Below, one piece after another: positions 26,032 through 34,372 of a DNA stretch of 64,000 nucleotides. Both the position numbers and the translations under genes were made by a program. Under the pieces are notes generated by a model. That model was given only the letters and a program-made list of their open reading frames with translations, was not told the origin of the DNA and did no database searches. This stretch comes from Pseudomonadales bacterium (GTDB taxonomy: Bacteria > Pseudomonadota > Gammaproteobacteria > Pseudomonadales > Azotimanducaceae): positions 891,545 to 955,544 of the forward strand of contig JAEPOO010000002.1 in the NCBI GenBank assembly GCA_017642855.1. Reading direction: 5' to 3'. Position 1 is the stretch's first letter. Each line of letters begins with the position of its first letter.

Positions 26032-27561
26032 CTAGCCCGGCGTCTGGTCCGCAACCCGAATGGGTTCTGCCGTGACGGGGGGATACATTTCGTCCAATGG
26101 TATGGATCGGCCATTTTCGGTCACCACTCTCGCATGAAATCGTTTTAGCCCGCGGGGTTCTGGAACGCCGCAAGAATGCGCCAATACGCCCACCTCGTAA
26201 TTCATGTTCTTAACAAAATTGGCGACTCGATAAGCTTTGTCTTCCGGTACCAATCCCCGCTGCAGCTTTTTGTCATGTGTCGTGATTCCAGTAGGACAGG
26301 TGTTTTTATTGCATTGCAGTGCTTGAATGCATCCCAGCGCGAACATGAACCCTCTCGCTGATGTGACAAAGTCAGCGCCAACTGCCATGGCCCAGGCAAC
26401 CCCGGAAGGTGTAATCAGTTTGCCCGAGCAAACGACCTTGACCCTTTCTCTCAATCCATGAGCACAGAGTTTGTCTACCACCATCGGTAAGCTCTCCGAG
26501 ATCGGTAAACCAACGGAATCCATCAAGGGCATGGGTGCAGCGCCAGTGCCCCCATCGGCACTATCGATGGTGATAAAGTCCGGAGCAGATTCAATGCCGC
26601 GCTCGTTTATTCTGGCGAATAAGTCGTCAAGCCAACCATAGGCGCCAATCACGCTTTTGAAACCAACCGGTTTCCCAGTGACTCGTCGAACTCGGTCAAT
26701 CATGTCCAGTAATTCATCTGAGTTGTTTATGTCTACGTGACGGTTCGGGCTGATGGCATCTTGCCCGACTTCAATACCCCGAATTTTGGCAATCTCTTTC
26801 GTGACTTTTGCACCGGGTAAAATGCCGCCTTTGCCAGGTTTGGCGCCCTGGCTGAGCTTGATTTCGAACATTTTGACCTGAGGGTGGTTAGCGATATCCC
26901 GTAACTTGTCATCAGACAGGTTGCCATCCATGTCTCTGACGCCAAACTTGGCCGTGCCAATTTGGAAGACAATATCCGCGCCTCCTTCCAGGTGATAGGG
27001 TGATAAGCCGCCTTCACCGGTGTTCATCCAGCAACCCGACATGGCAGCACCAGCAGAGAGCGCTCGAATCGCGGGGACCGATAATGCGCCGTAGCTCATT
27101 CCCGAAATGTTGATGAGCGAACTGGCGGCATAGGATTGCTCGCAGTATGGTCCAATCTGTACCACCTGAGTTTCTGCAGCGTCTTGATCCAGCGTTGGAT
27201 AGGGACAATTCACGAACAGGACGGAACCGATCGGGCGAAGGTCGCGTGTCGATCCGAAAGCGATGGTATTGTTTTCATCCTTCGCGGCGCGATATGCCCA
27301 TGAACGATCAGCGCGATTGAAAGGCAGTTCTTCTCGATCCATCGCGAAAAAGTACTGGCGGAAAAACTCGCCGAGGTGCTCAAACAGGTATCGAAAACGA
27401 CCAATGACCGGGTAGTTTCGTCGAATGGTTTGGTGGGTTTGGGAAACATCTATTACGTACATCGCGACGATCGCCAACAGGCAAACGCCCGCCAAAACGA
27501 TGAACAACAGGGCTGCAACCTCGATGACAGAAAATACCCAACTACTGGTCAGTGGCTCCAT
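26032..27561 (-). CDS. FMN-binding glutamate synthase family protein (GltB2-like)
   Basis: A 509-residue protein with an N-terminal membrane helix (about residues 10-34) followed by the FMN/3Fe-4S synthase domain of glutamate synthase. Visible are NISGMSYGALSVPAIRALS, LSQGAKPGKGGILPGAKVT, SADGGTGAAPMPLMDSVGLP and the cluster cysteines in CIQALQCNKNTCPTG. Stand-alone proteins of this kind lack the glutaminase domain of GltB, so their reaction is uncertain; some are tied to C1-amine metabolism. GGAG precedes the ATG. The leader contains a 30-bp tandem repeat at 27585-27644. Confidence 0.87.
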   Translation of the reverse strand: MEPLTSSWVFSVIEVAALLFIVLAGVCLLAIVAMYVIDVSQTHQTIRRNYPVIGRFRYLFEHLGEFFRQYFFAMDREELPFNRADRSWAYRAAKDENNTIAFGSTRDLRPIGSVLFVNCPYPTLDQDAAETQVVQIGPYCEQSYAASSLINISGMSYGALSVPAIRALSAGAAMSGCWMNTGEGGLSPYHLEGGADIVFQIGTAKFGVRDMDGNLSDDKLRDIANHPQVKMFEIKLSQGAKPGKGGILPGAKVTKEIAKIRGIEVGQDAISPNRHVDINNSDELLDMIDRVRRVTGKPVGFKSVIGAYGWLDDLFARINERGIESAPDFITIDSADGGTGAAPMPLMDSVGLPISESLPMVVDKLCAHGLRERVKVVCSGKLITPSGVAWAMAVGADFVTSARGFMFALGCIQALQCNKNTCPTGITTHDKKLQRGLVPEDKAYRVANFVKNMNYEVGVLAHSCGVPEPRGLKRFHARVVTENGRSIPLDEMYPPVTAEPIRVADQTPG

Positions 27562-27584
27562 GGATGATGACTCCTTGTTTGTGG

Positions 27585-27644
27585 CTAACTTTGGTGCTTC
27601 ATGCTTTGATGCTTCTAACTTTGGTGCTTCTTTCTAGATGCTTC
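27585..27644. repeat. 30-bp tandem duplication in an intergenic leader
   Basis: CTAACTTTGGTGCTTC occurs at 27585-27600 and again at 27615-27630, a 30-bp period, with GATGCTT partly conserved after each copy. The repeat lies 24 bp upstream of the FMN glutamate-synthase-like gene (reverse strand), in the 237-bp divergent gap before the cyclase gene. It may be a regulator-binding array or a slippage product. Confidence 0.7.
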
Positions 27645-27798
27645 ATGGCGCTTTGTTCCCGGTAAAGACCCTGACAAGGTCTAAATGTTACGTGCGAAGG
27701 AGAACTTTTTTCCCCAGCAACCCCAAGCGCATAAAGGAGAGGCGAAAGAGCCATCACGCCAGAGTTCCAATCCTGATCGTCTGCCATAGCGTTGGGGA

Positions 27799-29373
27799 AT
27801 GCCAGCAAGTACTATGGCGCTCATGACCATCAGACAAGAGCACGAAGGCTACCGGGTGTCGATCCGACCAGCGCAGGAAAAGCTGCGTGTGGAGGCGGCA
27901 GGGCAAGCCATTGCCGAAAGCAATCGTGCGATGATCATGTTTGAAACGCGATTACCGCCGGTTATCTATTTTCCGCGGGAAGACGTGGCGATGGATCGGC
28001 TTCAAGGTAATCCAGCAATCACCCATTGTCCTTTCAAAGGCAATGCGAACTACTTCGATCTAAAAGATGAGAATATCGATAGGATATGCTGGAGCTACGA
28101 GGAAGGTTTCGACGAAGCGGCTTTGGTGCGCGACTTCATTGCTTTTGATAACGTTAAAATTGATGGCATTTTTGCAGGCGCAGAGCCTTACCAAATCGCG
28201 CAGCTTCCGAAGCCGCCAGAAAATCCTCTGGTACCCTGGCTGCTTCAGGAAGCGTGGCAAGCAAGTTCCATTTCGAGCACCTTGGATGCGCTTGCGACAA
28301 AGTTACGGGCTGAGGGCGTGCGCCTGTCGCGCCTGCGATTGTTTGTTCGCACGTTAAACCCTCAACTGTACGGCAAGTTCTACACCTGGCGGTTAAATGG
28401 AGACGCGATTGAAGAAACCCAGGCAACCCATAAAGGCATGTTGTCCGAAGAACATTTAAGTAGCCCCTATGCGCGAATCATTGATGGAGAAGGCGGCATT
28501 CGCCGCAAGCTAGAGGGGGACGGCCCTTTGCTTGATTTTCCTGTGTTGCATGAGCTTTTGGCGCAGGGCGCCACGGATTATGTGGCGGTGCCCATGAATT
28601 TTTCTGATGGGCAAATCAATATTTTGAGTTTGGTCTCCAACGAATCTGGCGGCTTTACGACCATGGAGCTTGGTTATCTCTATGAGGTATTGCCGCATTT
28701 GGGGCGTCTGATTGAGGCCCATGCGCAACGGGACTCCGCATTAACCTTGTTGCAAACGTATCTTGGCAGAAACGCAGGACAGCGAGTATTAAGCGGCAAC
28801 GTGAAGCGCGGTGATGGGCAGGAAATTGATGCGATTATCTGGTTCTCGGATCTCAGGGATTCGACTCGTATGGCAGACTCCATGGACCGAGAGACTTATC
28901 TTGAAGGGCTTGATAAATACTTTGACTGTGTTGCCGGGGCGATTGTCGCCTCTGGAGGGGAGGTGTTGAAGTTTATTGGCGATGCGATCCTGGCCATTTT
29001 TCCTGTCGATGATGGCTTAGAGCAAGCCTGCAGACAGAGCATTAGTGCATTGCGTCTGGCTCAAGAAGGGTTAGAGCGTGTGAACGAGGAACGCGACAAA
29101 GGGAACCTGCCGCGGCTAAGGTTTGGTACGGGTTTGCACCGAGGCAGAATTCTTTACGGGAATATTGGCGCCGAAGCGCGCCTCGACTTTACGGTCATCG
29201 GTCCCCCTGTGAACGAGGCGTCTCGCATTGAGGGTTTGTGCAAGAAACTCGGAGAGCAGGTGCTCACCTCGAAAGCATTTGCTGATGGCGTGCAAAAGGG
29301 AAAGCGCTCTCTCGGTGAGTATGAACTCGCTGGAGTGACCAACAGCTGGGAACTGTTTGGTCTCGATCTATGA
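27799..29373 (+). CDS. DUF427-class III nucleotidyl cyclase fusion
   Basis: A 524-residue protein with an unusual order of domains. Residues 15-120 match DUF427 (VIYFPREDV, THCPFKGNANYFDL); about 130-310 form a GAF-like region; the C-terminal part is a class III adenylate/guanylate cyclase. The catalytic segments are IIWFSDLRDSTRMADS (first metal Asp), GGEVLKFIGDAILAIFPV (second Asp) and RLDFTVIGPPVNEASRIEGL (transition-state region). It would make cAMP or cGMP; no membrane helix is seen. The start is uncertain (ATGs at 27799, 27814 and 27823). A GST gene follows in the same direction. Confidence 0.85.
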   Translation: MPASTMALMTIRQEHEGYRVSIRPAQEKLRVEAAGQAIAESNRAMIMFETRLPPVIYFPREDVAMDRLQGNPAITHCPFKGNANYFDLKDENIDRICWSYEEGFDEAALVRDFIAFDNVKIDGIFAGAEPYQIAQLPKPPENPLVPWLLQEAWQASSISSTLDALATKLRAEGVRLSRLRLFVRTLNPQLYGKFYTWRLNGDAIEETQATHKGMLSEEHLSSPYARIIDGEGGIRRKLEGDGPLLDFPVLHELLAQGATDYVAVPMNFSDGQINILSLVSNESGGFTTMELGYLYEVLPHLGRLIEAHAQRDSALTLLQTYLGRNAGQRVLSGNVKRGDGQEIDAIIWFSDLRDSTRMADSMDRETYLEGLDKYFDCVAGAIVASGGEVLKFIGDAILAIFPVDDGLEQACRQSISALRLAQEGLERVNEERDKGNLPRLRFGTGLHRGRILYGNIGAEARLDFTVIGPPVNEASRIEGLCKKLGEQVLTSKAFADGVQKGKRSLGEYELAGVTNSWELFGLDL

Positions 29374-29527
29374 TGTCGACCAAGTCCATGGGCACCCAGC
29401 CTTCACACCGGTTGTCATCTTGCGCGAGCTCGTTGCGAAAGGGAAAACCGTCGCCCCACAGTTGATCCGGCTGACATCTGAAACGGCAACTGCTGCTTTT
29501 AGGTTTACCGATGGAGATAAAGCTTTC

Positions 29528-30166
29528 ATGAAGATTTACGTAAACCCCGGTTCTGGCTCAGCCTGTGTGGAAGCGGCGATGGCGGAATTGGCGCTGCCTT
29601 TTGAGCGAATCCTGGTTGATTACAGCGAAGACGGTATCGTCGACCCAGAGTTCGCCAAGGTGAATCCACGCTGCCAGATCCCAGCGCTGATTCTCGATGA
29701 TGGCGAATGCCTGACAGAGACCCTGGCCATTCTCATGCACCTGGCGGACAGCCATCCGCAAGCTGGATTGGCAGCCACACCCGGGACTTTTGAGCGGGCC
29801 AAGCTAAACCAGTGGATGAGTTTTGTGCTCTCCAATATCTACGAAGGAGAGTTGCGTAAGAATTATCCCCAGCGTTATGCGACGGGAGACCCTCACTACG
29901 TCGAAGCCGCTGCCGAGGTCTTCGTTATCAACAACTACAAAATCCTGGAAGGGGCCTGCAGTAACGGTCCTTACTTTTTCGGGAATGACCTCTCGATCCT
30001 GGATATCTATCTCTGGATGTTCATTAACTGGTTCGAAGAGTTCGAAGAAATTACGGTGGTTTGCCCGAAAATTGTGCGGTTGGCGGAAACCGTGATGAAT
30101 CGACCCAGGATCGCGCCGGTGCACCTGTTTAACTTCGGAGACGGTTTGGGATGGGGATCGGCGTAG
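29528..30166 (+). CDS. Glutathione S-transferase
   Basis: A 212-residue GST, the usual length for the family. The N-terminal domain begins at once (MKIYVNPGSGSACVEAAMAELALPFERIL) and contains NPRCQIPALILDDGECLTETLAIL, the cis-proline and gamma-glutamyl site. The C-terminal domain has YFFGNDLSILDIYLWMF. The ATG at 29528 is chosen over the longer in-frame start at 29357, which would overlap the cyclase gene and add 57 residues with no GST character. GGAG lies about 12 bp upstream, rather far. Third GST in the window. Confidence 0.85.
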   Translation: MKIYVNPGSGSACVEAAMAELALPFERILVDYSEDGIVDPEFAKVNPRCQIPALILDDGECLTETLAILMHLADSHPQAGLAATPGTFERAKLNQWMSFVLSNIYEGELRKNYPQRYATGDPHYVEAAAEVFVINNYKILEGACSNGPYFFGNDLSILDIYLWMFINWFEEFEEITVVCPKIVRLAETVMNRPRIAPVHLFNFGDGLGWGSA

Positions 30167-30481
30167 TCGCCGTGCGCAGCCACGCTTAAGGCCAAAGTGT
30201 GGTGATCGAACCAGCATCTCGGAAAGCTTCACATTCACGCGCCATTCTTTGTATCTGGGTGGCGCCAAATGGCACCTCGCGGGTATCGTCGGGATCGCTG
30301 TTGACGGAGCGGGCGCTATTGGTCCAATCAAAGACACAAGGCCCCTCACGAGATCGATCGCAAAAAAAAACAGGTTCAACTCAGGATATGTCAGTGATTG
30401 CCTGTGCGAGGGATTGATTTCGTGTCGCTCGAAACGTTAACGTCGGAAGGATGATCAGTTAGGAACATAAAAGAGGAGACC
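30167..30481. other. Non-coding gap before the lemA-type gene
   Basis: 315 bp with no gene that I would defend. It contains a nine-base A-run (30361-30369) and a strong AAAGAGGAG ribosome site just before 30482. No terminator with a T-run is obvious after the GST gene. Confidence 0.4.
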
Positions 30482-31054
30482 ATGTGGGTCATTGAATTTC
30501 TAACCTATGCTCCTTTAGGCCTTGTCCTGATTTATTGTGTCCTGATCTATAATGGCCTGGTCCGTCTAAAGAACAATGTGGCCAAGTCTTTTGCGAATAT
30601 TGAGGTTCTGTTAAAGCAGCGTCACGCCGAGCTGCCGCGCCTGGCGGAGATTTGTAAAGGCATTATGACGCACGAAAGGAATTTGTTTGCCAGCCTGGCC
30701 AAAGCGCGGGAACGGGTTGATCTTGCTCAGGAAGAGAAAGACGTTAAAGCACTTGGGCGTGCCGAAACAGAAATACGCCAGGCCGTACATCAAGTCTTCT
30801 TGCGAGCGGAAGCTTATCCAGAGTTGAAGGCGAATGAGAATATGCTGGCGTTGCAAGAGCGCATCATCGCGCTTGAGGATGCGATCGCTGATCGTCGCGA
30901 GTTGTTCAATGAGTCGGTTCAGCTCAATAACACCCGAATCGGGCAATTGCCGGATGTTTTTTTCGCCCGCCTTTTTGATTTTGGCGCTTTCGAATATTTG
31001 AAATTTGAAGATGAAGCGATTGAGCCCATAGCTATCGCGGGGATTTACGACTAA
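30482..31054 (+). CDS. lemA: LemA family protein
   Basis: A 190-residue LemA protein with an N-terminal membrane helix (about residues 8-27), then long helices with YNGLVRLKNNVAKSFANIEVLLKQRHAELPRLAEICKG and a conserved YNxxV-like tail (FNESVQLNNTRI). The family's function is poorly understood; members form helical bundles at the envelope. AAAGAGGAGACC directly precedes the ATG. The next gene follows after 6 bp and encodes a GIDE-domain protein, a pairing seen widely in Gram-negative bacteria. Confidence 0.9.
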   Translation: MWVIEFLTYAPLGLVLIYCVLIYNGLVRLKNNVAKSFANIEVLLKQRHAELPRLAEICKGIMTHERNLFASLAKARERVDLAQEEKDVKALGRAETEIRQAVHQVFLRAEAYPELKANENMLALQERIIALEDAIADRRELFNESVQLNNTRIGQLPDVFFARLFDFGAFEYLKFEDEAIEPIAIAGIYD

Positions 31055-31060
31055 AGCCCT

Positions 31061-31993
31061 GTGGATGCTCTCCTGAATTTCTACGCTGATCTGATGACAC
31101 GCATGTCGTCGCTGGAAACCGAGCGGTTCTGGATTCTGCTAATTGGACTCGCTTGGGCGAGCGCCTTCTTCCTGATCCAGTTTGTTTATCTTGTTCGAAA
31201 ACGAAGGTTGATGGCGGATACGCCGACATCAAAAATTCGGTCAGCCAGTCAGGGTTTTGTAGAAATCACGGGCAGGACAAAAGCCCTTGATGGCCCACTA
31301 ATATCACCGGGAAAAGGCCTTGGTTGTGTATGGTATCGGTATTCTGTTGAGGACTTGCGTGATAGTGAGCATAGCCAAGGTATGCTGGATGCATTCCGCG
31401 CTTTGTCGAACATTGGTGGCCTGCTGAAGAGTGATAGATTCGTTTCTGTTGATGAAAGCATCTACAGTTTTTACGTTGATGACGGTACGGGTCTCTGCTC
31501 TGTTGATCCAAGCCTTGGTCAGGTTCGCTCTAATCGAAAAGACATATGGAAAAAGGGGCGTCATCGTTACATCGAGGAGCGTATTGCTGAGGGTGACGAG
31601 GTCTACTGCCTGGGCGAGTTTAAAACAATCCAGGGTGTATCACGCCAACAAGCCATCGAGCAGACGATGCGTGCAACGCTGCATCAATGGAAACATAGTA
31701 AGTCCGGGTTGAAGCAATTTGATGCGAATGGTGATGGGATAATCGATCAAATGGAATGGGATAGCGCACGAGCGAAGGCTCTCGATCTCGCTAAAAAGGA
31801 GGTTTCCGAAAGTTATCAGAGCATTGAGCATCATGAGCTGGTTAAGCCTTTTGATTCGATGCAGCCTTATGTGATCTCTGTCTTTATGGAAGAGGACCTT
31901 GCCAAGCGCTACCTCTTTCACATTGCCTACAGTCTGCCAGGTTTTCTGGTGAGCGGTGCCCTGCTGACGATGATGCTTTACACCCTGACTTAG
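31061..31993 (+). CDS. GIDE-domain membrane protein with EF-hand insertion
   Basis: A 310-residue protein with membrane helices near the start (about residues 22-44) and end (about 286-308). The intervening part resembles the bacterial GIDE (MULAN E3-like) domain: GFVEITGRTKALDGPLISP, CVWYRYSVED, FYVDDGTGLCSVDP, EGDEVYCLGEF. The E3 RING is absent, as in bacterial homologues. An EF-hand loop, DANGDGIIDQMEW, lies near residue 225, suggesting calcium binding. The GTG start is close to the lemA stop, so the two genes are coupled; a later ATG at 31094 is possible. Confidence 0.75.
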   Translation: MDALLNFYADLMTRMSSLETERFWILLIGLAWASAFFLIQFVYLVRKRRLMADTPTSKIRSASQGFVEITGRTKALDGPLISPGKGLGCVWYRYSVEDLRDSEHSQGMLDAFRALSNIGGLLKSDRFVSVDESIYSFYVDDGTGLCSVDPSLGQVRSNRKDIWKKGRHRYIEERIAEGDEVYCLGEFKTIQGVSRQQAIEQTMRATLHQWKHSKSGLKQFDANGDGIIDQMEWDSARAKALDLAKKEVSESYQSIEHHELVKPFDSMQPYVISVFMEEDLAKRYLFHIAYSLPGFLVSGALLTMMLYTLT

Positions 31994-32228
31994 CTGACGG
32001 TCTTTGATCTGGCGGAACCAAGACTAACGCAGCCGAAACGGACCGGTGAAGTCAACCATAGCGGCTCTTAGGTGTTGATTTGACTGGAAAATCTGAATAA
32101 CCCGGCACATCAATTCTGAATAAGGCCGGTTTGCCATTCACCCATGCTCGGCGAGTGTCCCCGGTACTTCGAGCGTATATTTGCTGCCAGATGTGCTTGC
32201 CAAGTGTGGCACTGTCTGCACAACAACT

Positions 32229-32234
32229 TATAAT
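32229..32234 (+). promoter_or_regulatory. Consensus -10 box upstream of the P450 gene
   Basis: A perfect TATAAT lies 31 bp before the GTG start of the P450 gene. At 17-bp spacing the -35 position reads GTGGCA, a poor match, which suggests dependence on an activator or an extended promoter. Confidence 0.4.
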
Positions 32235-32264
32235 GCTCCTTCGAGCAACTGACGGTGAACTTTA

Positions 32265-33581
32265 GTGAGTGACGCAACGCAACCCGAAAACGACACACAA
32301 TCCATGCCGCCGCGGCCCGGATCTTTTGATGATGGGGTAGAGTTGAAGTCTGCCTATGATCTACCCCTGGAAGCCTTGAACCCGATCAATCCGCGCCTCT
32401 GGAGTGAACACAAGTGGAAAGAATGTTTTGAGCGACTGCGCGCTGAAGACCCTGTTCATTTCAATGAAACCGAGGTGGCAGGTCGATATTGGTCTCTGAC
32501 CAAATATGAAGACATAAAAAAGGTTGATACCGACTGGCAGAACTTCAGCTCAGCGCACGGTATCACCCTTGGCTTTCCCGTCGGTGAAGAGCTTCCTGAA
32601 GGCGCTCTAAATGTCACAACATTCATTGCCCAGGATCCACCAGACCATGATGTGCAGCGTAAGACGGTGACCGGCGCTGTTGCGCCACCCAATCTCGCGA
32701 CAATGGAGCCACTCATTCGTGAACGAACCCGTAAGGTTCTCGATTCACTGCCGGAAGGGCAAACGTTCGACTGGGTTGATACGGTATCGATTGAGCTGAC
32801 GACGCTGATGCTCGCCACTTTGTTTGATTTCCCGTTGGAAGATCGGCGCAAGCTTACTTACTGGTCTGATATTACGTTCGCGGTGCCTCAACCGGGAGGA
32901 CTTATCGAGACGGAAGAAGAACGTCGCGAAGGTTTGCTGGAATGCCTTGAGTACTTTTCGGGACTCTGGCAAGACCGGCTGCAGAATCCCGGCAATGACC
33001 TCATCTCGATGCTGGCCCATGGTGACGACACGAAGGATATGTCACCCATGCACTATCTGGGCAACCTTTTGCTTCTGATCGTGGGTGGTAATGACACGAC
33101 ACGAAACAGCATGTCGGGCAGTGTTTATGCGCTTAACAAGTACGCCGAACAGTACGATAAGCTGATTGCTAACCCGAACTTGATTCCGAAAATGGTTTCC
33201 GAATTGATTCGCTGGCAGACACCACTTGCCTATATGCGACGGACAGCTAACCAGGATTGCGAGATTGGCGGTAAGCAGATCAAAAAGAACGATCAGATTC
33301 TGATGTGGTATGCCTCAGGTAATCGCGATGAAGACGTTTTTGAGCAGGCTAATGATCTGGACATTGAGCGCCCTAACTCACGCCAGCATCTATCGTTTGG
33401 TTTTGGTATCCATCGCTGTATGGGTAACCGCCTGGCAGAACTTCAGCTTCGTATTCTTTGGGAGGAGATCCTGCCGCGATTCGAACGCATTGTCGTTCAG
33501 GAAGAGCCTGCGCGTACCTATTCATCTTTTGTAAACGGTTACACCTACCTGCCTGTTCAGGTAACCCGAAAAGTTGGGTGA
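32265..33581 (+). CDS. Cytochrome P450, CYP153-like
   Basis: A 438-residue soluble P450. The I-helix motif is GGNDTTRNS, the heme-binding loop is FGFGIHRCMGNRLAELQ (thiolate C385), and the helix-K region has ELIRWQTPLAYMRRTA. Several segments (DPPDHDVQRKTV, APPNLATMEPLIRERT, LLLIVGGNDTTRNSMSG) closely recall CYP153 alkane and terpene hydroxylases, which act on terminal C-H bonds. No ferredoxin or reductase gene adjoins it. The GTG start has ACGGTGAA upstream; an ATG at 32304 is an alternative. DoxX follows after 153 bp. Confidence 0.9.
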   Translation: MSDATQPENDTQSMPPRPGSFDDGVELKSAYDLPLEALNPINPRLWSEHKWKECFERLRAEDPVHFNETEVAGRYWSLTKYEDIKKVDTDWQNFSSAHGITLGFPVGEELPEGALNVTTFIAQDPPDHDVQRKTVTGAVAPPNLATMEPLIRERTRKVLDSLPEGQTFDWVDTVSIELTTLMLATLFDFPLEDRRKLTYWSDITFAVPQPGGLIETEEERREGLLECLEYFSGLWQDRLQNPGNDLISMLAHGDDTKDMSPMHYLGNLLLLIVGGNDTTRNSMSGSVYALNKYAEQYDKLIANPNLIPKMVSELIRWQTPLAYMRRTANQDCEIGGKQIKKNDQILMWYASGNRDEDVFEQANDLDIERPNSRQHLSFGFGIHRCMGNRLAELQLRILWEEILPRFERIVVQEEPARTYSSFVNGYTYLPVQVTRKVG

Positions 33582-33734
33582 TCTCCAAGAGAGAAGATCG
33601 CTCTTGGCGTGCCTGTCGAAAATTGACGATTGACCCTCTACGGGGGGACTGACAGCCGGATCATTCCTCGATGGATTTTTGGTTGATGTTCCTTGTGATT
33701 GTTGGATGATGTCACCCGTTAAGAGGAGAAACAG

Positions 33735-34163
33735 ATGCAAACTGCGATCGAAAACGCTTGCCTGCTCATTGGCCGTCTACTGCTCGGCCTTTATTTCATC
33801 CTGCCTGGAATCAGCAAAATTACGGGTTATGAAGCGACAGTCTCATACATGGAGGCTCATAATGTCCCGATGATTTCGATATTGCTGCCCCTGACCATTG
33901 TGATGCAACTTGGTCTCGGTGCTGCAGTTATCGTTGGATTCAGGGGTAAGCTCGCTGCGTTTTTGTTAGCAGGCCTAACGTTCGTGATTAGCGTTTATAT
34001 GCATAATTTCTGGGATTTTGCCGAAGGGTTGGAACGCAACCACGAGACCCAGAACTTCTTTAAAAATATGGGTATCACGGCTGGCCTCTTGATGGTCGCA
34101 GCACTGGGAACCGGCAAGTTCAGTATCGATCAATTTGTTACGAAACGCGCTGCTGGCACCTAG
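33735..34163 (+). CDS. DoxX family membrane protein
   Basis: A 142-residue inner-membrane protein with four predicted helices (LLIGRLLLGLYFILPGISKITGY, SILLPLTIVMQLGLGAAVIVGF, LAAFLLAGLTFVISVYMHNFW, FFKNMGITAGLLMVAALG), the standard DoxX layout and length. Family members have been linked to quinol-related or redox functions, but a firm reaction is lacking. AAGAGGAGAAACAG precedes the ATG. It is probably transcribed with the P450 gene or from its own promoter. Confidence 0.88.
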   Translation: MQTAIENACLLIGRLLLGLYFILPGISKITGYEATVSYMEAHNVPMISILLPLTIVMQLGLGAAVIVGFRGKLAAFLLAGLTFVISVYMHNFWDFAEGLERNHETQNFFKNMGITAGLLMVAALGTGKFSIDQFVTKRAAGT

Positions 34164-34372
34164 TGTTGTTCAACGAAGCTGAGAAAAAAGACGAGAGTAA
34201 CCACGCGCCACTGAATGGGATACCAGCAATCCGTCAGGAAGCCCTTTCGGTTGCGCCTTGATGGGGCCCCAAAACCAAAACATGGAAAGTCATTCAGCCA
34301 AAGCTCATCTCGGTGAGCGGCGACTCACTTTGATTTATGATGGGTCGACTTTCTTCTAAAAGGAATTTATCG

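Noticed and set aside
29357..29527. N-terminal extension of the third GST
   Set aside because: It overlaps the cyclase gene end and adds sequence without GST character; the domain starts exactly at ATG 29528.
29804..30379. 191-codon frame on the - strand
   Set aside because: Mostly antisense to the GST gene and shows no family feature.
32207..32220. Sigma-54 promoter (TGGCAC...TGCA)
   Set aside because: The gap between the GG and GC elements is two bases too short for the -24/-12 consensus.
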